NCBI GenBank assembly: GCA_024509875.1
Contig: JAMPIV010017762.1
Coordinates: forward strand, 62,001-126,000
Origin: Oreohelix idahoensis
Lineage: Eukaryota; Mollusca; Gastropoda; Stylommatophora; Oreohelicidae
Length of the DNA stretch: 64,000 bases
Reading direction: 5' to 3'
Shown: positions 1-8,797 of the stretch, in pieces
Layout of the letters: each line of letters starts with the position of its first letter
Position numbering within the stretch: the stretch's first letter is position 1
Translations under genes and position numbers: made by a program
The notes under the pieces: model-generated
What the model saw: the letters and a program-made list of their open reading frames with translations, nothing else
Told to the model about the DNA's origin: nothing
Databases searched by the model: none

Positions 1-59
1 TCTTAATGAACACGAAAAATCTAAAAAACCACTTGGAGTCCCATACAAAGCGAATTGAA

Positions 60-98
60 CCCCCCCCCCCCCCATTCCCCCCCCCAAAAAAAAAAAAC
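60..98. repeat. poly(C)/poly(A) low-complexity tract
   Basis: Runs of C broken by a short T-containing gap, then a run of A. The tract sits where LINE A would read through the spacer before its glycine-rich endonuclease region, so it appears to have replaced or expanded part of the element. Confidence 0.85.
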
Positions 99-511
99 AA
101 CTGAACTACCAAGGGTATATAACACTTAGAAATGATAGACCGGAGGGAAGAGGAGGGGAAGTGACCTTTTTATTACATGAAGACTAAAAAAAATTAAATT
201 GGGAACAATTCAACACAGAAAATATTGAAGGAATAAGTATAACATTAGACAGTAAGCCAGATAACTTAAAAATGATAAACATTTATAGCCTCAAGGGTAA
301 TATAACCGATAGGGACATTGCCACTATTAACACACAAATATACCAAAGAACATTATTAGTAGATGACTTTAATGCACACCATGAGGCATGGGGTAACAAC
401 AGAAATGATCCAGCAGGAAAAAGACTGTTGGACTACATTGAAAGTGCTGAGCTAATCATACTAAATGATGGCTCAGTGACAGGGGTTAACCTATGCAACA
501 ATGGAGGAGAT
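99..511 (+). pseudogene. LINE A copy 0: endonuclease fragment of ORF2
   Basis: Nucleotides from about 99 match the endonuclease part of the intact LINE A ORF2 at 10463-14269, starting at the Leu-Asn-Tyr-Gln-Gly stretch. An open segment at 272-574 carries the DFNAH motif and the H-E-A-W-G-N-N stretch of an apurinic-like endonuclease. The copy is dead: a stop replaces the Tyr codon in the segment near 183, the Gly of GDFN is Asp, and the frame leaves LINE A after 511. It resumes at 2294 after an insertion flanked by a 12-bp direct repeat. Only endonuclease and a trace of RT survive. Confidence 0.9.
500..511. repeat. 12-bp target-site duplication, left copy
   Basis: AATGGAGGAGAT at 500-511 recurs exactly at 2294-2305. 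LINE A reads continuously if one copy and the intervening 1782 bp are removed, so this is the TSD of the insertion at 512-2293. Confidence 0.85.
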
Positions 512-756
512 GTTGTTCGTCCATCACGGGTGATGAAGACCACTCCGTTCATCCAATTATTAGGAATATGTTAGATTAGTCTATGGGTATGAAGGTGACT
601 GATGAGCCCGATGCGGGCCTTGAAAGATCTCGGACAGTGTGGGCAGGGAATGTTTGCTTCATGTGAAGGTTTTATTACACTGTCTTTTCTAGCTTGTCTT
701 CGCTGTTCCGCTGCTGCTCTTCTGGATGATTCGCATGCCGCTGCACCTTTACGAAG
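512..756 (-). pseudogene. RTE-like LINE 3' end with C2H2 zinc finger
   Basis: Read on the minus strand, an open segment ending at 571 encodes a charged Arg/Ala-rich stretch and then a C2H2 finger with the pattern C-x2-C-x12-H-x3-H (the CPHC and SHLHTH parts are visible). Fingers of this kind, with the Ala-Arg-Ile-Gly-Leu core, are found at the C-terminus of some animal non-LTR retrotransposon proteins. The segment is followed by a short 3' region ending at the TSD at 512. No reverse transcriptase is left. Assignment to RTE rather than another LINE clade is tentative. Confidence 0.5.
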
Positions 757-1041
757 AGAACGAACGAACGAACGAACGAACTTTATTTTCAAAGGGTTGA
801 GAATTGGGCACGCAGGCCCGTCTAACATTCTGCCCTTCCTTTCGCTCACCTTTCATACTGAAATTCATTTATTCTCATATGCATGTTACATGTCAATTTC
901 AAGAAATTCAACGTAAAGTAAAATAATAATATAGCACACTCATATTAACATTAATTAATTATAAGCATGACATAACATATGTTGAAAAGTACAAACATCG
1001 TCATTAGAACCTACAGTTGATGTTATAAGAAAAGATAATCC
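757..1041 (-). mobile_element. CR1/L2-like LINE 3' UTR with (GTTC)n tail
   Basis: On the minus strand this ends with AATAAAGTTCGTTCGTTCG, a 3' end with a tetranucleotide tail at about 757-781, typical of LINEs that finish in a microsatellite instead of poly(A). A related 3' end lies at 7250-7322. It is the downstream part of the coding remnant at 1938-2222, from which the hAT insertion separates it. Confidence 0.6.
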
Positions 1042-1049
1042 GATTAGGG
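1042..1049. repeat. 8-bp TSD of the hAT element, left copy
   Basis: GATTAGGG at 1042-1049 and again at 1930-1937, directly outside the terminal inverted repeats. Eight bp is the hallmark TSD length of the hAT superfamily. Confidence 0.95.
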
Positions 1050-1929
1050 TAGGGTTCCCATAATGTTTTGTTTAAAAACCGGGACATTTCCCAATTTTTA
1101 CCTAAAAAACCCGGGACATTTTGTAAAAAAACGGGACATGTTAAAAATTAAGTTAAAGCACAAATAAATCTATTATATATCATATGTTGCACTTAAAATA
1201 AGATACTGGTATAAAAATACACACATTAACTAACACAACTTCCACTTTATCGTTGAAAAGTTTTTTCACCATGGCTGTTGTGCAGTCGATGGACTTAAAG
1301 CTGTGGTTATGCACCGCCCTGTGATAAACGAAGGTTGCTACCTGTGCTGCCAATGATAACTGTTTTTCCATTTCCTTTTCACTCTGGGTTTTCGCATTTA
1401 AGAAATGACTTATACTGCTGTTGGAAGCCTTACTTTCAACAGCACCATTATGTTTTTTTTTTCGTTTTCCCGTAGTTGACCACGTCTGACCGACCACCAT
1501 GTCAAATGCAAAATTTAGAGTTGCATAAAGTACATTCCACATTTTCATCTACACCTTTTAATGAAGGGAAATTCTCTTGTAATGTTATCATTTATACTGC
1601 ACTTACGTTTCGGCATTATGCGGATGAAAAACGATAAAAATACTGTATAATAATGCTAATACGCATTAAATCATTTGGTAGATGCTCACTGAACACTGTT
1701 TTGGTCGACTTTCGAATTTTTGTTCGAGATTCAAACCGAGGGTCCACTGTAACCGGAAATTGATAAAGTAACACTACTAAAACACGGAATAAAATCCGTT
1801 ACCCAAAGATTCTTTTTTTTCAGGAAGGACCCTTAAAAAGCGGGACATTTGGAATAAATTAGGGACACCGGGACATTTTTTTTAAAAAACGGGACTGTCC
1901 CGGGAAAAACGGGACGAATGGGAACCCTA
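1050..1929 (-). mobile_element. Non-autonomous hAT transposon, 880 bp
   Basis: The ends are inverted repeats: TAGGGTTCCCA at 1050-1060 and TGGGAACCCTA at 1919-1929, flanked by a perfect 8-bp TSD. Several copies of a CGGGACA-type motif lie just inside each end (for example near 1079, 1110, 1132, 1840, 1868, 1890 and 1909), all in the same orientation, as expected of subterminal transposase-binding sites. The interior holds only an N-terminal transposase remnant on the minus strand, so this copy is an internally deleted derivative. It sits inside the 3' UTR of a CR1/L2-like LINE. Confidence 0.92.
1180..1548 (-). pseudogene. hAT transposase N-terminal remnant
   Basis: A 122-residue open frame. 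Its middle part (SSISHFL, then a Lys/Gln-rich stretch, AAQVATFVYH, a His-rich HNHSF and DCTTAMVKKLF) resembles the region after the BED zinc finger of hAT transposases, where a Ser-Ser-Ile-Ser-x-Phe-Phe segment precedes a helix ending in a His-rich motif. The last residues do not look like transposase, which suggests that the frame runs into the 3' terminal region after an internal deletion. No DDE residues or dimerisation domain are present. Confidence 0.75.
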
Positions 1930-1937
1930 GATTAGGG
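1930..1937. repeat. 8-bp TSD of the hAT element, right copy
   Basis: GATTAGGG, identical to 1042-1049. The stop codon of the flanking LINE remnant on the minus strand lies within this duplicated octamer. Confidence 0.95.
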
Positions 1938-2222
1938 GGGCATGTAATCAGAATTCAGAAAGTATTCAAAAAGTCTGTGATTGTATGAATAGGGACTGAA
2001 GTTGTTTCTTAGGTTATGTGGAAGACAATTCCAAAGATGAGCAGCAGAGTACGCTAAGCTTTTCTTGAATAAGTCAAGCCTAGGCTTAGGCACTTGCGAT
2101 CTGTTAAAGCGTTGACTGCGTCTTTCATTGTAATTGAACATTAGCCACAGATATGCTGGAGCATTGTGTGACAGGATTTTGTGAACAAATTTAGCTTTGT
2201 TAAACAGATGTGCGCCAAGCAA
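1932..2222 (-). pseudogene. CR1/L2-like LINE ORF2 C-terminal fragment
   Basis: Ninety-six residues with the pattern seen after the thumb of CR1/L2/Jockey-type reverse transcriptases: a KAKFVHKIL helix, an aromatic linker, a Pro-Arg segment, then LAYSAAHLWNCLP with the conserved Trp-Asn-x-Leu-Pro. No catalytic RT motif is left, so the fragment is 5'-truncated. Its 3' UTR continues at 1041-757 beyond the hAT insertion. Which of these clades it belongs to cannot be settled from this piece. Confidence 0.7.
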
Positions 2223-2293
2223 TTCAGTCTTGCGCAGCAGCTTCCCATATGTCTGGGTTTATATCAAAGGTTTCCAAAAATTTTCGAAAAAAA

Positions 2294-2397
2294 AATGGAG
2301 GAGATACATCAATAGTCATAAGTATTATAACACCAAACCTAGCCTCTGCTAAATGGGAAGTACTGAATGACTCCAGCTCAGACCACTTACCCATAAC
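2294..2397 (+). pseudogene. LINE A copy 0, endonuclease fragment (continued)
   Basis: Resumes LINE A at the second copy of the 12-bp TSD and matches ORF2 through the Ser-Asp-His-Leu-Pro-Ile motif that closes the endonuclease domain (compare 11015-11110). It stops abruptly at 2397, where the sequence turns AT-rich. Confidence 0.88.
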
Positions 2398-2747
2398 GTA
2401 TCCTTTTAAATAACAATCAATGGGATATAGAACGAAAACACAATTTGAATTATATCCCTTTAATAAATATAATTGATTATCCCACTTTGAATGATAGGAT
2501 TACACCCCTTCTTCAAAATAATTTAATTAACTAAATTTACTAAACTATATTGAAATAAACCAAATCTACAATAAATCTTATTGTAAGAACGTAAACTTTA
2601 TAACGGTTAGTAAATTTTAAAAAACGTAAATAGTTATTAAGTTTTCCTTTATACATTTATCTAAATTTATTTAATTGTTATAATATTTAAAAGCTAATCT
2701 GGTATCTTACATCAGTGTAGGACGTTTTCCAATCTTCTTTATAATGG
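2398..2747. other. AT-rich non-coding stretch inside LINE A copy 0
   Basis: About 350 bp of AT-rich sequence with no sustained open frame and no recognisable element. It replaces about 1.5 kb of LINE A ORF2 (roughly 11111-12597 of copy 1), so it marks a deletion with filler or a separate insertion. Confidence 0.6.
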
Positions 2748-2795
2748 ATATCAACAGTACAAAGGCAAATGGATAAAGTATCTGACTGGATGAAC
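2748..2795 (+). pseudogene. LINE A copy 0, RT fragment
   Basis: Forty-eight bases nearly identical to LINE A near 12597-12642, covering the Lys-Val-Ser-Asp-Trp-Met segment downstream of the FADD motif. LINE B sequence begins immediately afterwards. Confidence 0.8.
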
Positions 2796-2885
2796 AGTAC
2801 GTACACAACCAGATAAACAAGCACAACAAAAACTACCTCCCCGCCAGCCTGCAGACAAAGAGAAGTTCCAAACAGTCACGAGATA

Positions 2886-3128
2886 AAATAAACGAAGAAG
2901 ACACCACTCTGAGGACAACGTCACTACACAAGACACACCGAACTTTACGATGATAGACCCCAAGCATTTTCCTACTCCAGCGCAAGCTTATAAAAACAAT
3001 AGCCCAACAAGTCCAAACAAAGAAAAGACACACAAGCAACATATGGAAACACCACCCAGACGTAGAACACTGTCAGACACCAGCCCAAGGCTCGTCATTG
3101 TGCTGGATAGCCCTGGTAACACAGAGTA
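2886..3128 (+). pseudogene. LINE B ORF1, C-terminal remnant
   Basis: An open plus-strand frame without a start codon, ending at TAA 3126-3128 and encoding a basic, Pro/Thr/Lys-rich tail with a Pro-Pro-Arg-Arg-Arg stretch. Its position just upstream of ORF2 and its composition fit the C-terminus of a Tx1/L1-type nucleic-acid-binding ORF1 protein. A related open stretch in another frame ends near 2886, suggesting a frameshift. Too little is left to identify a domain. Confidence 0.4.
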
Positions 3129-3199
3129 AAGACGTTTTCCTCTGACCTCAAACATCCACTTTTATGTAATTACACTATTAGCAATACCACATTTCAAGA

Positions 3200-6100
3200 A
3201 TGGCGGCAGAAATTAAAATAATTAGTGTAAATATTCGTGGCCTTCGCACAAAATTACAACATTTCATAACACTCATACACAAATACCATCCAGATTTTAT
3301 ACTGGTTCAAGAAACCAACATACACACAGACGAACACGCAGCCCATATCACGACAAAATTAGGACTTCGACATTCATGTTTTAGCCTTAGTGTTCAGAAC
3401 ATAGGTTCAGGGGTAGCTATCGTACAGACATCGGATAGGTGGGAAATTATCAGGAAAAACAGAGATAGTAAGGGTAGAATAGCCATAGTTCAGGTAAGGA
3501 ACAACACACAAACATACACCATAGTAAACATACATGCACCACCAGATTACAGACACCAACCCTTGTTTTATGATAGCCTAGAAAGCCTACTCACGCATTC
3601 ATACAGGGGGCAGAACATCATATTAGGGGGAGATTTTAATTGTATACTGACAAAAATGGATGTTATAGGCGGGGATGTCAAAACACAAATTCGGTTGGCA
3701 AACAGGGAGGGCACTCACCAGCTAGATATGCTACAAACCATAGTAGACATGCACAGCTTAAAGGACACCTACAGAGAGATACATCCCAAGGGCACTGACA
3801 CCACACACACAAATAACACACATGGCAGAAGAGCACGATTAGATAGAATTTATTCACCATCAACGCACTGTACAATCGAGTCCAAACACTTACCAGAAAC
3901 ACTCAAATTCACAGACCACAAAGCGGTTTTGGCAACTGTCAACACCACACACACAAATATCACATCCAAACGCTCACCTCACTGGAAGTTCAACAACACA
4001 CTGCTGCAAAATAAAACATACGTTGAGCAAATGACGCAACTCATTCTTACATACACAACAGATTTACCCACTGAAAACACACAACAACACTGGGAGCTAT
4101 TAAAGAATACTATACGCGAGAGAACACAAATACTGGCAACCAAGATTCATAGAGACAAAATACGACAGGAAAAGATAATAGAACAAGCCATCAAACTTGC
4201 AACTCTAATTGATAAAACAGCACCTCATATCATTACATTGCAGGAAGAACTAGAACAATATCAACACCACAGATTAAGAGGTGCCCTGTTACGGACAAAA
4301 TTGAACACAATCACACAAGAGATACCCAGCAAACAACACATGGCAATAGAACAAAACATACAGCGAAGCAAGCAAATAGGCCAAATAGTTGACTCACATG
4401 GAGACATACAAACGGATTCACAACATATAGCAAAAGCATTTGAGGACTACTATAGAAATCTTTACACAGAAGAAGGAATACAACCACATATACAAGACAC
4501 TTTTATGCAATACACTAAGAAACTGAGCAACAAAGATAAACAATCTCTTGATGCAGAACTGACCATAGAAAACATAACATACGCAGTAAACGAAATGCAA
4601 AAAGGCAAGTCACCAGGACCAGATGGACTCACAGCTGAATTCTACCAACATTTCTTCCCCATGTTAGGCCCTCTCCTACTAAAGGTATATTCAGAATCTT
4701 TCGCGAAAAAGGAATTTCTATCTAGTTTCAACCTGTCATACATCACTCTAATCCCTAAGGACGATCCGGACAAAACAAAGCTTAAAAACTACAGACCAAT
4801 ATCACTCCTCAACACCGACTACAAAATTTTAGCCAAAACCCTAACAAACAAACTCAAACCGTTCATGGCTACACTCATACACGAAGACCAACAGTGTAGT
4901 GTCCAGCACAGAAACATTCATCAGCACGCACACTTCATAAGAGACATCATCACCTACACACATCAGAAGGATTGCCAGTCGTCAATCCTATCGCTAGACC
5001 AGGAAAAAGCCTTTGACAGAATATCCCACTCATACCTCCATAAAACTTTACTACACTGCAACATTGGTAAATACTTTAGAAAGTGGATTGAAATTATATA
5101 CACAAAACCTGAAAGCAAGGTTTTGGTAAATCATTCATTTACTGGGGCTTTTGGGCTGACAAGATCTGTTAGGCAAGGATGTCCCCTTTCTCCTCTACTC
5201 TATGTACTCGCTCTAGAACCACTGCTAGAGAAAATTAGACAAGACAGTAACATCAGAGGCACTTTTATTCAAGGTAAAGGGGAACAAAAGTTGCTTGCCT
5301 ACGCAGACGATACCACCTTCTTTCCCCCCAATGATAGGTCTATACAAAATATTCTAGACACTTTCACGCTTTTTGGTAAAGGTAGTGGGTCAAAATTAAA
5401 CGTCCAAAAGTCTACAATTATGGGTATAGGCAGATGGAAAAACAAAGCAGATTTCCCCTTTGATTTAACGTCAACAAAAAACATGAAACTGTACGGTATA
5501 TACTTCCCATCTCACCCGAACCGCACACACAAAGTCACATGGCAGAACTTAGTCGCATATACCACAGACACACTTCACCGCTACAAATACAAAAATACAA
5601 CCATTTTTTCCAGAAGTGCTATAGTGAACTGTTTTATTATTCCAAAAATAATTTACATTGCTACAGTCTTTGACCCTCCACAACATACGGTGACAGAGAT
5701 AAACAAGGAGATTAGGCGTTTTGTTTTTGGGCACACTTTATTTAGCATTAAACATCAAACACTCATGCAAGAGAAAAGATTCGGGGGAGTTGCCCTCCAG
5801 GATATAGGCACAAAAATAAAGGCACTTCGAATCAGACATGTAGGAAATATAATAAGAGACCCAGAACGACACACATTAGCCCATTACTACGTAGGGCTTA
5901 GACTTGCTAGACTGAAACCACTGAAGAACAATGTCCCACACCATTACGGCACACTACCACACTTTTACAGGACATGCATACAAGCCATCAGAGGACACGG
6001 AATTTTAATTAACCAGAAAACAAACAACATTTACAAACACTTAGTCAGGTTACAAGCACCACCTTTACACCTAAGAATTAAAAGAGGTTACAATTACTTT

Positions 6101-6388
6101 ATAACAGATTACACTGAGATTTTCACCGATCTTCACAACAAAAGCATCGCTCCAAAAGCCAGAGAAGTCACATATCGACTTTTATATAACATGACACCAA
6201 CCACAGAAAGAGCAGCACACAGATTAAAACGAAAATCACGATGCAAGATGTGCCAGGCAAATGTACAAGAAAGTGAGGAACACATTTTCTATAAATGTAG
6301 CACAATTATACCAGCACAGAGAATCTTAAAGGACATACTGGACACACATACGAAAAAAAACAGACATTTTCAAAGCGATTATGCTTAA
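3200..6388 (+). CDS. LINE B ORF2: endonuclease-reverse transcriptase (Tx1/L1-like)
   Basis: A 1062-residue protein that would nick target DNA and reverse-transcribe LINE RNA at the nick. An APE-like endonuclease occupies residues 1-240: Asn near 11, the QET motif near 36, GGDFN near 144 and TDHKA near 237. The RT domain lies near 450-760: SPGPDGL, SLDQEKAFDR near 598, RSVRQGCPLSP near 656 and the catalytic YADD near 700. A C-x2-C-x8-H-x4-C zinc motif lies near 1014. The AFDR and QGCPLSP wording fits L1/Tx1. The ATG at 3200 directly precedes the endonuclease. The frame breaks at an A8 run near 6353, and the natural C-terminus continues in another frame to 6596. Domains intact, C-terminus frameshifted. 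Confidence 0.9.
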   Translation: MAAEIKIISVNIRGLRTKLQHFITLIHKYHPDFILVQETNIHTDEHAAHITTKLGLRHSCFSLSVQNIGSGVAIVQTSDRWEIIRKNRDSKGRIAIVQVRNNTQTYTIVNIHAPPDYRHQPLFYDSLESLLTHSYRGQNIILGGDFNCILTKMDVIGGDVKTQIRLANREGTHQLDMLQTIVDMHSLKDTYREIHPKGTDTTHTNNTHGRRARLDRIYSPSTHCTIESKHLPETLKFTDHKAVLATVNTTHTNITSKRSPHWKFNNTLLQNKTYVEQMTQLILTYTTDLPTENTQQHWELLKNTIRERTQILATKIHRDKIRQEKIIEQAIKLATLIDKTAPHIITLQEELEQYQHHRLRGALLRTKLNTITQEIPSKQHMAIEQNIQRSKQIGQIVDSHGDIQTDSQHIAKAFEDYYRNLYTEEGIQPHIQDTFMQYTKKLSNKDKQSLDAELTIENITYAVNEMQKGKSPGPDGLTAEFYQHFFPMLGPLLLKVYSESFAKKEFLSSFNLSYITLIPKDDPDKTKLKNYRPISLLNTDYKILAKTLTNKLKPFMATLIHEDQQCSVQHRNIHQHAHFIRDIITYTHQKDCQSSILSLDQEKAFDRISHSYLHKTLLHCNIGKYFRKWIEIIYTKPESKVLVNHSFTGAFGLTRSVRQGCPLSPLLYVLALEPLLEKIRQDSNIRGTFIQGKGEQKLLAYADDTTFFPPNDRSIQNILDTFTLFGKGSGSKLNVQKSTIMGIGRWKNKADFPFDLTSTKNMKLYGIYFPSHPNRTHKVTWQNLVAYTTDTLHRYKYKNTTIFSRSAIVNCFIIPKIIYIATVFDPPQHTVTEINKEIRRFVFGHTLFSIKHQTLMQEKRFGGVALQDIGTKIKALRIRHVGNIIRDPERHTLAHYYVGLRLARLKPLKNNVPHHYGTLPHFYRTCIQAIRGHGILINQKTNNIYKHLVRLQAPPLHLRIKRGYNYFITDYTEIFTDLHNKSIAPKAREVTYRLLYNMTPTTERAAHRLKRKSRCKMCQANVQESEEHIFYKCSTIIPAQRILKDILDTHTKKNRHFQSDYA

Positions 6389-6596
6389 TTCAATTCCCAA
6401 GACACTACCAGACATCCATTTTCATTTAATTCTTTTACTCTCGGAATATCGTTCTATAATTTGGAAATGTCGCGTTCAATCAGTATTTGAGTACAAAATT
6501 ATCCGCCCAGCTTTTCTCCTAAATTTGTTCCTCCAGCGAGTGACGCTTATTTTAAAACCTGTCTACTATCCCTTGCTACCTGTACCTGTACTTTAA
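6360..6596 (+). pseudogene. LINE B ORF2 C-terminal tail in a shifted frame
   Basis: Beyond the A8 run at about 6353-6360, a second frame stays open to 6596. It encodes a Leu-Leu-Ser-Glu-Tyr-Arg then Ile-Trp-Lys-Cys-Arg segment, the kind of motif that ends Tx1-type ORF2 proteins. It is therefore the displaced C-terminus, not a separate gene. A one-base slip in the homopolymer, in the genome or in the read, would explain it. Confidence 0.65.
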
Positions 6597-7249
6597 ATCC
6601 AAGCTTTTAGTTTATACGAAGGTCACTTTCCTATAACCTCTCCCCTCCCCCACCCCCAACCTCACTGCCAACTACGTGTTTTTTCCACCACCTTTTTTTT
6701 TTTTTCCCTACCTTCCCCACTCCCTTTAACACATATCCTCATCCTCCCTCCTCCTCCCCTACACACACAACGTTAGAGGTGAGGGACTCCATCACCCAGT
6801 ATTTTTATCTTAAGTACATGTGAGAGAGTGTGTACAAGAAAAAAAAATTTTTTTTTTTTTCATCCACCCCTTTTTCATGTCCGCAGAGAAAAGCCTGCCT
6901 TTAAATTATTATTATTTTATTTTCTATGTATCTATTATCATTATTATTATTGTTATTGTCATTATTATGTTTACATTTTAAATGCATATGTACATGTGTA
7001 GTCTATTTTATTTTGTATTTATTTATTATTATTATTTTGATTAAGACCGTTGCTTCAAAAGTAAGAGTTTTTATAGGACAATTTTGCTCATAGCAGCAGA
7101 CCGTGTGGTCTTCGGTTGGAAAAAAAAAAATTACTTAAATGCTGACCCTGGTCTTTTAGCGCCAGTTTCTAAATGTACTGAACGCAGTGACACGTTGAAG
7201 ATTTATGACCAACGGTTTCCGACACCGGTTTTAATTATGGGGACCCGAA

Positions 7250-7319
7250 CAGTCACGAACTTTATTGTTAAAGGGTTAAAACTCGAGCACGCAGACTCAT
7301 CTAACATTCTGCCTTTCCT

Positions 7320-7362
<43 letters not shown>
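7250..7362 (-). mobile_element. CR1/L2-like LINE 3' end fragment with (TC)n
   Basis: The reverse complement of about 7250-7322 matches the 3' end at 765-845: a GGCAGAATGTTAGA block, a CTGCGTGC block, AACCCTTT, and AATAAAGTTCGT at the end. On the plus strand it is followed by a (TC)n run at about 7321-7362. It is a second, diverged copy of the same LINE 3' terminus. Confidence 0.65.
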
Positions 7363-7365
<3 letters not shown>

Positions 7366-8024
7366 TTGCATTGAAAGTCGTCAATAGCGGTTGTTGAAAT
7401 AGCGGCAAGTGTGTATGTGAGTGTGTGTTTGAGATCGATTGCATTTTATTTTCCATTGGGAATACAGTATTTTACAAACCGAGACAATCCTATTCTTTAA
7501 CATTTTTAGGCCAAATTTAATTTTGCTCTATTTCATCTTGAGAAATCGAATAAACAAGCCTAATAATAAACAAACAAACAAAGTAATAATTTACTAAAGA
7601 TTTCCGTGGAGAGGAGCAATATAATGACTGGTTGTCCACAATGGGGAAAAAAAAAAAAAAAAAGGACCTTTTATAAAACTACTCCTGTATTTACGGGAGG
7701 TCATGTTGACCACATTTCTGGACGCCGTTGAAGTGTCAAGGTCTGCATTGTCCGATGGTCCCTGAGTGTGTTCGTGGGAGGGCTTTTGACGCGGTTTTTG
7801 TACTCCAAATGCTCTTAAATTCAGGGGGAGAATCGCACAGCATGGCTTGACTTGACGTTTTGACTATGAATGTAAATATCACACGATGGTTGTTTCATTG
7901 TTATGTTAATGAGAGTAGACTTTTGGTAGAAGTGTGTGTCTACGAGTGTATATGACTTTCATCTGTATTTCAATTTGACCTTGTATTTTAATAATGCACA
8001 TGATGTTTGTAATATTACTATTTA

Positions 8025-8590
8025 AAAAACCTACCCCCCCCCCCCTCCCGTTATCACTAAAGAATAAAGAGTACGCTCTATATTTCCAATAAGTGGGTGC
8101 AAGGTCTTTTTCTTTCTTTCTTTCTTTCTTTTTCTCTTCCTTCTCTTTTTAATCAACACTACCATTACCAAAAATGTAAAATGTGTAACCTGGGAGTACT
8201 AGAGTGTGTAAATGAGTGTGTGCAAGGTGTGGAAGTAATTTTTAAAAAAAAATATATTTTTTTATAGCTGCACAGTGTATTTTCGTTGTTATGCTTATGT
8301 TCAAACTATTATTGTCAATGTTTCCATGTATATGTCTTTGTCAACTTCAACGGAATGTGAAAAAAAAAAAAAAAAAAAGTACCACCAAAACACCCCCCCT
8401 CCGTTATCACTATAAAAACGAGTGTGCATTATAATTTCAAGAACAAGGTAGTATGGTTCCTTTATCCCTTTTCCCCTTCTCCCTTTAATCACTACTATCA
8501 TTACAAACAAATGTACAATGTATAACCCTTTTAAATGGGCAAGAAAGAGTTTTTTTTTGGTTAATGAATGGGTGCGAGGAAGCGAATTTT

Positions 8591-8664
<74 letters not shown>

Positions 8665-8771
8665 TTCTATACAACTGTTCATTGTGTAATTGTCTTTTCA
8701 CTGAAATTTCTTTATGAAAATATGTAAAATGAACGTGTTTTGTAAACTCAAATGAAATGCAAATAAAGATT
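8025..8771 (+). repeat. Two diverged tandem copies of a ~370-bp unit
   Basis: Both units begin with a C-rich tract and then CCGTTATCACTA (near 8036-8060 and 8390-8412). Both continue through a pyrimidine-rich CTTT/CCCTTC stretch, an AATCA-CTAC-ATTAC block and a TGTATAACC/TGTGTAACC block, and end in AT-rich DNA. A partial earlier copy precedes 8025. The final copy ends at the poly(A) signal. Confidence 0.7.
8596..8656. repeat. (TA)n microsatellite
   Basis: About 60 bp of uninterrupted TA dinucleotides inside the second tandem unit. Confidence 0.97.
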
Positions 8772-8797
8772 AAAAAAAAAAAAAAAAAAAAAAAAAA
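8763..8797 (+). promoter_or_regulatory. Polyadenylation signal and poly(A) tail of LINE B
   Basis: AATAAA at 8762-8767 is followed within a few bases by 26 consecutive A. LINE A sequence starts at the next base, so this is the 3' end of a reverse-transcribed RNA. Confidence 0.75.

Larger units (their letters stand above)
2796..8797 (+). mobile_element. LINE B, Tx1/L1-like non-LTR retrotransposon, 5'-truncated
   Basis: Contains the 3' end of an ORF1, an ORF2 with endonuclease and RT but no RNase H, a long 3' region and, at 8763-8797, an AATAAA signal with a 26-base poly(A) run. The left junction is a clean switch from LINE A. No TSD was found by eye. The 3' limit is the poly(A) at 8797 if the repetitive 3' region belongs to the element; a limit nearer 7060 is possible. 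Confidence 0.7.
6597..8797 (+). other. LINE B 3' region, non-coding and repetitive
   Basis: About 2.2 kb without a credible gene. It contains pyrimidine-rich stretches near 6630-6760, ATT-rich repeats near 6900-7040, a short foreign LINE 3' end with (TC)n at 7250-7362, a (CTTT)n stretch near 8107-8135, two diverged tandem copies of about 370 bp, a long (TA)n run and a terminal poly(A). Long repeat-rich 3' UTRs occur in some non-LTR elements, but the exact boundary is inferred. Confidence 0.55.

Noticed and set aside
1180..1548. Host gene exon
   Set aside because: It lies wholly inside the TSD-bounded hAT element and resembles the transposase N-terminal region.
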